Assembly (NCBI GenBank): GCA_016871195.1
Contig: VFZN01000001.1
Span: forward strand, 1 to 64,000
Length of the DNA: 64,000 nt
Direction: 5' to 3'
DNA from: Acidobacteriota bacterium
GTDB lineage: Bacteria > Acidobacteriota > Vicinamibacteria > Vicinamibacterales > UBA2999
The number at the start of each line of letters is the position of its first letter. Positions within the stretch are counted from its first letter, which is position 1. Positions 1 through 6,080 of this stretch are shown here, in pieces. Under the pieces are notes generated by a model that worked only from the letters and a program-made list of their open reading frames with translations, was not told where the DNA came from and searched no databases. The position numbers and the translations under genes were made by a program.

Positions 1-218
1 AGCGCCATCCCGCGTGCGGCAGAGGGCGTGCCGGCACAATCCACGTCGGTCCCGTCCAGCTGATACTGTCCGCCCTGCTGGGTGACGGTCAGCGTCAATC
101 GATTGCAGTAGGGCTGCAGCTGCCATGAAAAAGTCCCGACGGTCTGTGCCGACGCCGATACCGCTGCTAGCAGCGAATACCCCAGGACGATACTCAGTCG
201 GATCACGTGACAACGCAT
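1..218 (-). CDS. Secreted hypothetical protein, N-terminal part (runs off the window)
   Basis: Reading leftward from an ATG at 218, the first 72 codons are open to the window edge. The N-terminus is a clear signal peptide: MRCHVIRLSIV followed by a hydrophobic stretch and an ASAQ cleavage site near residue 25. The mature part begins TVGTFSWQLQPYCN and continues with a beta-rich stretch containing LTLTVTQQGGQYQLDG. A GGGAG Shine-Dalgarno sequence lies about seven bases upstream. Similar short secreted proteins of unknown function are common in acidobacteria (family memory, not a search). The C-terminus is missing, so nothing can be said about function. Confidence 0.6.
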   Translation of the reverse strand, partial: MRCHVIRLSIVLGYSLLAAVSASAQTVGTFSWQLQPYCNRLTLTVTQQGGQYQLDGTDVDCAGTPSAARGMA

Positions 219-342
219 GGACGTCTCCCGCAAATGTGGACGCCTCCGTGGCGCCGACGGGTGATCGTATCTCAGCCACCCCGACCGTCTGCGTCGTGAG
301 ACCACCGGCGCACATCAGAGCCTCCGCGCGCTGCTCCGACCC

Positions 343-362
343 CGTCGACCGTCGGGTCGACG
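343..362. other. Perfect stem-loop between two minus-strand genes
   Basis: CGTCGACC and GGTCGACG form an 8-bp stem around a GTCG loop. It lies about 60 bases beyond the stop of the Fn3 remnant and upstream of the secreted protein that starts at 218. No T-run follows on either strand, so it is not a classical intrinsic terminator. It may stop or stabilise an upstream transcript. The rest of 219-421 shows nothing recognisable. Confidence 0.3.
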
Positions 363-421
363 AGACCGGGGTATCGCGGAGGAGAGGGGCCCGGCCGAGC
401 GGAACGGTCGCCCGGTAGGCT

Positions 422-558
422 CTAGGGAATCGTCACGGTCTGGGCGCTGGTGGCGGCGCTCGCGCCGCAGGCGTTCTGCGCCGCCACGGTGAAGCTGTAG
501 GTGCCCGGCGGCGCCGGGCTGCTGAGGGTGCGCCCGGTGACTGGCACCGCGGTGGACG
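422..558 (-). pseudogene. C-terminal remnant of an Fn3-domain protein
   Basis: The last 40 or so codons before the stop at 422 read like the end of a fibronectin type III repeat. They include PPGTYSFTVAAQNACG and finish TVTIP. The same kind of sequence, PPGTYYVRVKAMN, occurs in the Fn3 repeats of the large surface protein starting at 801. The frame stays open up to about 811, but the upstream part is arginine/proline-rich and has no protein-like features, and no start or signal peptide is visible. I read this as the tail of a surface protein whose body was deleted. The stretch 559-760 is G/C-run-rich and holds nothing else recognisable. Confidence 0.5.
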
Positions 559-800
559 GCGGTCGCCTCCGGTCGCCGCCCGTGGCCCCCCGTGTTGGAG
601 ACATTGTGGAGACGGCGCCCACCCCCCTACATCCTGCCCCCGGGGTGGGTCGGGGGGCGTGAAAGCCGGCGCACAATTTTCCCGGCCCTCCACCCTCGGG
701 CCGACGGGGCTTCAGGCACCTATGTGCTACGGATGATCTGGTAAGCTTCCTTTCGTCTCCCGTGGGTCTCCACAGGAAGACCGGAACAAAGAGGGTCTCG

Positions 801-3623
801 ATGCGTCTCAATCGTCGTGTGCGCAGTGGTGTTGCTCTGGTGCTCGCGGCGCTGGGTGCCGTGATCTTGGCGACCGAGCAGACGAACTCTCAGGTGGGGC
901 AGCTGGTGATTTCGCCCTCCACCATACGATTCGGTAGCGACTCGGCCGATGCCGTCACACTGGGAGCGTCCGCCACGCAGACGGTCACGCTGAGGAATAC
1001 TGGCACGTTGTACACCCTCAATGGCTACTGCTCAGGGCCCTCTGGTGATTCGTTGCCGATTGTCGGCGGCACCTGCCGCAGCGATGCGAACTTGGGCGGC
1101 GTCACCCAGCTTGGTCCAGGGGAAAGTTGCACGTACGAATTCCGCTTCACTCCCACGGTCAAGAAAATCCACAGCGGCAGCTGGCAGTTCGGGATGAGTT
1201 CGCCACTCGCAATCGGCACGTGCGATGTGTTCGCGAGCGTGGGGTGGTCGGCGCAGGCCCGCGGCACGACGGCGCTCAGCCTGACTCCATCGTCGTTTAA
1301 CTTCGGTTCGGTTCCTGTGGGTAGCAGCGGGCCGGCTCAGACATTCACGCTTACGAACCAGTCCCCTTCCACGCTTTACGGCTGGTCGGGAGGCACCAAA
1401 GGTCCAACCGACGTCAAAAAAGTGGGAGGGACATGCAAGTACGGCTCGGACGATTCCGTCGGCACCGTGACATCACTTGCACCGGGGGAGAGCTGCACGT
1501 TTGTGTTCCGGTATTCGCCCGAAGCGTTGCGCCCCGGCCCGCAATCGGGCTCCGTGTTCATGGCGATGTTGTCGCCTGGATTCACCTACTCTGATGAGCA
1601 GGCCAATCTGGCGTGGACAGGCACGGTGACGGCCTCCCATGCGTTGAGTTCCACGCAGTACGAAATGCCCGCATCCGGCGGGTCGCGCACCGTGACGATG
1701 ACCGCCGTAGCGGCAGGGCTGCCGTGGACGGCGTCGGTAATCAACCCCGGCAACAATGCCTGGCTGACGGTTACCACGTCGCCCGCGAGTGGGACGGGGA
1801 ACGGCACCGTGGCATTTGCAGTGGCGCCGACGACCAGAACGAGTGAGCGTATCGCCGGTGCCTACGTGGCCGGCATCTCGGTCAGCTTCATTCAAGCCGG
1901 CGCGGCGGTGTCGTTCACGCCGGAGTATCCGGGGATTGGCCCGACGGGTGGCACGAAGCAGATCACGGTAACGAGCACGTCGAGCGCGTTACCGTGGACG
2001 GCGACGAGCAGCGCGGCGTGGCTGACGTTCGACGGGGCGACGAGCGGGACGGGGAGCGGGAGCGTGACGGTGAAGGCCGGGCCGCTGCCGACGTCGACGG
2101 CGCGGACGGCGAGGGTGACGGTGGCGGGCAAGACGGTGACGGTCACGCAGTTTGCGACGGAATATTCGTTTGCGCCGAACGCGGTGACGATTCCAGGCGA
2201 GGGCGGGACGCAGACGGTGACGTTCACCAGCGCCTTGGGCAGCGCGTGGACGGCGACGAGCACGGCGCCGTGGCTGACGGTGACGCCGACGAGCGGCGCG
2301 GCCGGCACGGTGAACACGACGATGACGCTGACGGCGGCACGCACGACGTCGGACGCGGCGCGTACGGCAACGGTGACGGTGGGCGGGCAGGCGCTGACGG
2401 TGACGCAGCCCGGACTGTCGGCAGCAGGGCTGCCCTCAGCGCCGACGGGGCTGACGGCGACGGTGGCGGGCAGCACGGTGACGTTTGACTGGGTGGCGCC
2501 GCTGACGGGCGAGCCGTTGAGCCGGTATGTGCTGGAGGCGGGACTGGCGCCGGGGCGGTCAGACATCGCGTCGCTGCATGTGACGGACGGGACGCGATTT
2601 GTGGTGGGCGGGGTGCCGAACGGGCGGTTCTTCGTGCGGGTGCGGTCGGCGAACAGCTTTGGCGCGAGCGGGCCGTCGAACGAGGTGGAGGTGCTGGTGG
2701 GCAGCACCGGGACGGCGCCGCGCCCGCCGACGGGGCTGACGGTGACGGTGACGGGGGCGAGCCTGCAGCTGACGTGGATCGCGGCGAGCACAGGCGATGC
2801 GCCGACGGGGTACACGCTGGAGGCGGGCTCGGCGCCCAGCCAATCGAACATCGCGACGGTGAACCTTGGACCGTTTACGAGCTTCAGCGTGGGCGGGGTG
2901 CCGAACGGGCTGTATTACGTGCGGGTGCGGGCGTCGAACAGCTTCGGGGTGAGCGGGCCCTCGAACGAAGCGTCGTTCAGCGTGGGCGGGGTAGCGGCGG
3001 CGCCGGGCGCACCGAGCGGGCTGACGGCGACGGTGACGGGCGGGACGGTGGCGCTGGCGTGGACGGCGCCGGCGACGGGCGGGCCGCCGACGGAGTATGT
3101 GCTGGAGGCGGGGACGGGCCCAGGGCGGTCGGACATCGTGCCGGGGATTGCGACGGGGAGCACGCTGACGGCGTTTTCGGCGGCCGGGGTGCCGCCGGGG
3201 ACGTATTACGTGCGGGTGAAGGCGATGAACATCCTGGGGCTGAGCGCGGCGTCGAACGAGGTGCGCTTAACGGTGACCTCGGCGGATGTGCCGGCGCCGA
3301 CGCTGGTCACGGGGACGGCGGTGCCGCTGGCGGAGACGGACGCGCTGGGGGCGCCGACGTCGCTGGCGGGGGTGGTGGAGGCCGATACGGTGGCGCTGCA
3401 GTGGGGCGCGCCGGTAAGCGGGACGGCGTTTACGCAGTATGTGCTGGAGGTGCGGGCGGCACAGGCGGCGGATGACGCGGCGTGGACGGTGGCGGCGACG
3501 AGTGCGACGCCGACGCTGCGGCTGGCGGACGTGCCGGCCGGGGCGTATTACGTGCGGGTCCGCACGACGGACGGGACGCAGGTCAGTCCGACCTCCAACG
3601 CGCTGCTCGTCCTCGTCCCCTGA
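801..3623 (+). CDS. Large surface protein with anchor-D-like, BACON and Fn3 repeats
   Basis: The protein has 940 residues. I chose the ATG at 801 (MRLNRRVRSG) over an ATG 39 bases upstream because a signal peptide or N-terminal anchor follows at once, at about residues 8-30. Domains in order are two HYDIN/choice-of-anchor-D-like modules (about 33-155 and 155-280), three BACON-type modules (about 282, 369 and 451, each with a 'P-x-x-GG' start and a W-T/W-L core), and four Fn3 repeats starting near residues 543, 637, 732 and 848. The Fn3 repeats share the phrases YVLEAG and YYVRVR. Such proteins are exported and bind carbohydrate or protein surfaces; no catalytic motif is visible. From about 1,930 on the DNA is highly repetitive (GACGG/GGCGA words), which suggests repeat expansion. 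A hairpin follows the stop. Confidence 0.75.
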   Translation: MRLNRRVRSGVALVLAALGAVILATEQTNSQVGQLVISPSTIRFGSDSADAVTLGASATQTVTLRNTGTLYTLNGYCSGPSGDSLPIVGGTCRSDANLGGVTQLGPGESCTYEFRFTPTVKKIHSGSWQFGMSSPLAIGTCDVFASVGWSAQARGTTALSLTPSSFNFGSVPVGSSGPAQTFTLTNQSPSTLYGWSGGTKGPTDVKKVGGTCKYGSDDSVGTVTSLAPGESCTFVFRYSPEALRPGPQSGSVFMAMLSPGFTYSDEQANLAWTGTVTASHALSSTQYEMPASGGSRTVTMTAVAAGLPWTASVINPGNNAWLTVTTSPASGTGNGTVAFAVAPTTRTSERIAGAYVAGISVSFIQAGAAVSFTPEYPGIGPTGGTKQITVTSTSSALPWTATSSAAWLTFDGATSGTGSGSVTVKAGPLPTSTARTARVTVAGKTVTVTQFATEYSFAPNAVTIPGEGGTQTVTFTSALGSAWTATSTAPWLTVTPTSGAAGTVNTTMTLTAARTTSDAARTATVTVGGQALTVTQPGLSAAGLPSAPTGLTATVAGSTVTFDWVAPLTGEPLSRYVLEAGLAPGRSDIASLHVTDGTRFVVGGVPNGRFFVRVRSANSFGASGPSNEVEVLVGSTGTAPRPPTGLTVTVTGASLQLTWIAASTGDAPTGYTLEAGSAPSQSNIATVNLGPFTSFSVGGVPNGLYYVRVRASNSFGVSGPSNEASFSVGGVAAAPGAPSGLTATVTGGTVALAWTAPATGGPPTEYVLEAGTGPGRSDIVPGIATGSTLTAFSAAGVPPGTYYVRVKAMNILGLSAASNEVRLTVTSADVPAPTLVTGTAVPLAETDALGAPTSLAGVVEADTVALQWGAPVSGTAFTQYVLEVRAAQAADDAAWTVAATSATPTLRLADVPAGAYYVRVRTTDGTQVSPTSNALLVLVP

Positions 3624-3658
3624 CCGGCCGCACGGCCACGACACGCACGGCCATTCAA

Positions 3659-3690
3659 GGGCCCCGCGGGCACCCTGTGCCCCGGGGCCC
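3659..3690 (+). terminator. Strong GC hairpin after the surface-protein gene
   Basis: GGGCCCCG pairs with CGGGGCCC, and inside it GGGCAC pairs with GTGCCC around a CCT loop. It begins 35 bases after the stop codon. The downstream sequence TTGGTGCTTCTC is only weakly T-rich, so it is an imperfect intrinsic terminator. Confidence 0.5.
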
Positions 3691-3868
3691 TTGGTGCTTC
3701 TCCCGCACTCCTCGTATTGTTATAAAGCAAGACTCCCAGGAAGGACACCCTGGGTCTTGCGGGTTCATGGTTGGTCAGACAGAGCGATACAAGAGCGACA
3801 TGGGACGCCTACTTCCTCTGCGGGCCCTATTCTTCATCGTGCTTGATCCGATCTGGTGGACGGTTTAG

Positions 3869-4190
3869 TTACGCTGCGTAAGTCATCCTTTGTCCGTACG
3901 CTGCCGGATTCATTCGCCCCGCAGAGACTGCCGACGCCGTTGCGCGAGGAACGCTTTGTTGTTGTCTAGCGACTGGGTCGTGGCTTCGCCGGAGCTGTCA
4001 AACTACAAGCCGAGTTCGCTCTTGACCGTCGAGAAGAACTCCTCCATCACCGCGTTGTCGTAACAATTGCCTCGGCGGCTCATGCTACAGGTGATGCCGC
4101 GCGTCGCCAAGACCTCGCGCTAGTCCTCGTTGGCGCCGTCGCCGGGTTCGTGAGCACGGCCCTGCTGCGTCGCTGACGCGACCGATACCG
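3869..4190 (-). mobile_element. Degraded IS3-family transposase (OrfB C-terminal end)
   Basis: On the minus strand the sequence reads [18 protein letters not shown], then [19 protein letters not shown]. This is the hallmark end of the IS3 OrfB integrase core, including the catalytic glutamate of the DDE triad (E in MEEFF). A stop codon interrupts the frame just before REVLA and another follows SELG. A frameshift lies before the terminal MNPAAYGQRMTYAA, which ends at the TAA at 3869. Upstream of about 4131 the match decays to RRRSRAVL-like debris. The N-terminal half, OrfA and inverted ends are not visible. The element is dead and marks past transposition in this accessory stretch. Confidence 0.75.
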
Positions 4191-4224
4191 CAGGTCGCCG
4201 GCCCGATCGGCCTCGGCCCCCCAG

Positions 4225-4285
4225 CGATGGGGCGCGCCCGCGCCCCGGTGAGCGGGGGGTGGGGGGGGGCGGCCAGCCCCCCACA
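4225..4285. other. Low-complexity G/C-run region
   Basis: Long runs of G and C alternate here, including a nine-G run near 4262. No protein-like frame crosses it. It could form G-quadruplex structures, and it is also the kind of place where an assembly may be unreliable. It lies between the IS3 remnant and the repeat at 4351. Confidence 0.35.
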
Positions 4286-4350
4286 GGGCTCGGGATTGTC
4301 GTCAATGCAGGCGCGCGGGGCCCTCTGGGGGCCACGGGGGCCTGCTCACT

Positions 4351-4377
4351 GGGAGGCCGCTAATACGGCCTATCGTC
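4351..4377. repeat. 27-bp hairpin repeat, copy 1, at the XRE gene break
   Basis: This 27-bp segment is identical to 5837-5863. Its core is an inverted repeat, AGGCCG-CTAATA-CGGCCT. Read on the minus strand it adds the residues TIGRISGLP to the truncated XRE protein. The flanks of the two copies also resemble each other: a GGCCT...TCAC block precedes both. It sits exactly where the regulator's coding similarity stops. Confidence 0.7.
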
Positions 4378-4532
4378 ATCTTGCCGCGCTCCAGCTTCGA
4401 CAGCAGCGCGGGCGACAGTCCGGAGTGCCGGCCGAGGTCCACCAGCCCGAGCTTCTTCTTGAGTCGCAGCGCCTTGAGCTTGCCGCCAATCTCGTAGCGG
4501 AAGAGTTCGTTGTCCAGCGTGCGGTGAGCCAC
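4378..4532 (-). pseudogene. Truncated XRE-family helix-turn-helix regulator
   Basis: From a GTG at 4532 the product starts MAHRTLDNELFRYEIGG and carries a textbook XRE helix-turn-helix, KLKALRLKKKLGLVDLG followed by HSGLSPALLSKLERGK. Intact relatives of this type continue with FPTLPTLLRIA and a cupin domain and reach about 200 residues or more (family knowledge). Here similarity ends abruptly after ERGKM, where the 27-bp repeat begins, leaving roughly 50 authentic residues. It may bind DNA poorly or not at all. The stretch 4533-4811 upstream has no other gene that I can recognise. Confidence 0.65.
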
Positions 4533-4811
4533 AGTTCGAAGACTGTGCTACTACGACAAGATTTTGCTCAATAAGAACACGGTGGTGCTCGGCGGCACGG
4601 CGCGAGCCGCACCTGCACGGCCAGCATCTGAACACGTGTTCCTGTGAAGCAAATATCGGCGGCCTTTTGTCTGCTGGCTCACACGACTTTCGAAGTGACG
4701 GCATTTAACTCTGCAGAAACAAATTATTCCTATAAGCTGTGGTTATCGCGCCCTGAGTTCGCCGGTAGCGGCCAACATCGATGAGCGCTCTCTGAGAAAG
4801 GTGTTACGGGC

Positions 4812-4997
4812 ATGTTCAAGATCCAGGACTTCATGATTCTCGGCGCCGCGTTCATCTCCTTCCTGTTCTCGGTGTCGCTGTGGTTCGGCGCCTTCTGGCC
4901 GCCAAACCGGGAGGCCGGCGTCTTCGTCGGGCTGTGGGTGCCGTCAATCCTGGCGGCAGGCATCTATGTTCAGCTGCTGCGGACCGCAAGGCAATAA
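4812..4997 (+). CDS. Small membrane protein (61 aa), first gene of a three-gene unit
   Basis: The product is a 61-residue inner-membrane protein with two hydrophobic segments, about residues 8-28 and 36-56. They are separated by a short charged loop containing PPNREAG. An AAAGG Shine-Dalgarno-like sequence lies eleven bases before the ATG. The next micro-ORF starts three bases after the stop, and it is in turn overlapped by the FAD oxidoreductase remnant, so the three were once an operon. I do not recognise the family. Adjacency to the oxidoreductase hints at a small accessory subunit; that is inference. Confidence 0.55.
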   Translation: MFKIQDFMILGAAFISFLFSVSLWFGAFWPPNREAGVFVGLWVPSILAAGIYVQLLRTARQ

Positions 4998-4999
4998 CC

Positions 5000-5152
5000 A
5001 TGGATCTCTGGATTCTGACGGTTGGTTTCGTGACCTTCGGCCTGTTGATGGGTGGGTTGTTTTTCACAATCAGGGAGTTTCGGCAGATGAAGCCGGGCGA
5101 TACGGACGGTATCCGTCAGGCGATGATGGCGCGCGACTACCAGCCGAAATGA
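5000..5152 (+). CDS. Small membrane protein (50 aa), second gene of the unit
   Basis: The ATG at 5000 gives MDLWILTVGFVTFGLLMGG, a single N-terminal transmembrane helix. A charged cytoplasmic tail follows (REFRQMKPGDTDGIRQAMM). It starts three bases after the previous stop, and its own stop overlaps the oxidoreductase start as ATGA. The compact spacing and good charge pattern argue that it is real despite its size. Function is unknown. Confidence 0.55.
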   Translation: MDLWILTVGFVTFGLLMGGLFFTIREFRQMKPGDTDGIRQAMMARDYQPK

Positions 5153-5816
5153 CAGCCGGACCTCGGATTCCTGTCTCGCCATTGAGCGCCGCCGAAAAAA
5201 CAGTGCTGATCGTGGGCGGCGGCCTGGCCGGCCTGGCCTGCGCCATCCGGCTGCAGGAAGCCGGTGTCCGCACCACCATCTTCGAGCGCAGTTACGACGT
5301 CGGCGGGTCAGGACCGATCCAATGGAGGGGTTTCTGCTGGACCGCGGGTTCCAGGTGTTTCTGGACGCCTATCCCGAAGCGGGACACCTGCTGAACCAGC
5401 AGAGCCTGGACCTTCGGGCATTCAAACCATGCGCCTTGATCTACACGCCGTCCGGCATGCAACGCGTCATGGATGTAACCCGTGAACCCCGGCACCTCAC
5501 TGCAAGCGTTCTCGCTCAGGTCGGGTCGTTGGCTGACAAGCTGCGGGTCGCGGCCCTCAAGACCCGGCTGACGAGTGTCTCTGTTGAAGACATCGCTGCG
5601 CACGAGGACATGACTACGGCGCGCTATCTCGAGCGGGCGGGATTCACGCCATCGATGGTCGACGGCTTCTTCCGCTCTTTCTATGGCGGCATTTTTCTCG
5701 AGCGGGATCTCCACACCTCGAGCCGAATGTTCGAGTCCACGTTCAAGATGTTTTCACAGGGCAGCGCCACGCTGCCGTCGAAAGGAATGGGGGCTGGGTC
5801 TGAAAGCTGGGTCTGA
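5149..5816 (+). pseudogene. FAD-dependent oxidoreductase (amine-oxidase type), frameshifted and truncated
   Basis: The start overlaps the previous gene as ATGA. The N-terminus has the Rossmann dinucleotide fold VLIVGGGLAGLACAIRLQEA followed by FERSYDVGG. At about 5,308 the frame is lost. The continuation, RVRTDPMEGFLLDRGFQVF, is in another frame and runs to LPSKGMGA near 5,795. Relatives are about 420 residues long (NAD(P)/FAD-dependent oxidoreductases of the phytoene desaturase/protoporphyrinogen oxidase class). Here the C-terminal half, including the second FAD-contact motif, is gone. After the break comes a 13-bp near-tandem duplication (GCTGGGTCTGA twice) and then the 27-bp repeat. The frameshift could be a sequencing error; the truncation could not. 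Confidence 0.7.
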
Positions 5817-5836
5817 GCACAGGCCTTCCGTTCACC

Positions 5837-5863
5837 GGGAGGCCGCTAATACGGCCTATCGTC
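5837..5863. repeat. 27-bp hairpin repeat, copy 2, at an oxidoreductase/glycosyltransferase junction
   Basis: Identical to 4351-4377, with the same AGGCCG/CGGCCT hairpin. On the left lies the broken FAD oxidoreductase. Immediately on the right begins an in-frame glycosyltransferase C-terminus. Two unrelated genes are therefore joined through this element. Confidence 0.7.
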
Positions 5864-6033
5864 CGGATGCCACCGCCTGCGCCGCCGCCATGATGCGCCT
5901 CGTCGCCGACCCGACCCTGCAGCGGGCGCTGCGCGACGGCGCCCGTCGCTGGGCCGAGCGCCGCACCTGGGAGCACGAACTCGACCGGCTCGACACCTCG
6001 TACCGCGAGGTGCTCCGCCGGTCGGCACGATGA
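5864..6033 (+). pseudogene. C-terminal fragment of a group 1 glycosyltransferase
   Basis: The frame reads MMRLVADPTLQRALRDGAR, then RWAERRTWEHELDRL, and ends at 6033. This is the terminal helical segment seen after the GT4/GT1 nucleotide-sugar-binding domain (compare LMTDPERRARFGEAGRR in the intact glycosyltransferase ending at 33896). All catalytic parts are missing. The fragment starts precisely at the 27-bp repeat. It is presumably non-functional. Confidence 0.6.
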
Positions 6034-6080
6034 CGCGTCGACAGCCGCCGCCGCGGGCGGGGCGCGGCGCGGCGCCGCGC

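Noticed and set aside
422-811. Full-length 129-codon minus-strand ORF
   Set aside because: Only its last 40 or so codons resemble a protein (Fn3); the rest is Arg/Pro-rich noise, so only the remnant is annotated.
1892-2851. 319-codon minus-strand frame inside the surface protein gene
   Set aside because: Val/Pro/Thr-rich mirror of the repetitive Fn3/BACON DNA; no start signal or export signal.
4225-4285. Possible functional G-quadruplex or CRISPR-like repeat
   Set aside because: Runs are irregular, with no spacer structure; more likely low-complexity or unreliable sequence.
4360-4704. 114-codon minus-strand ORF over the XRE remnant
   Set aside because: It is another frame of the XRE fragment and its upstream region, without a recognisable domain.
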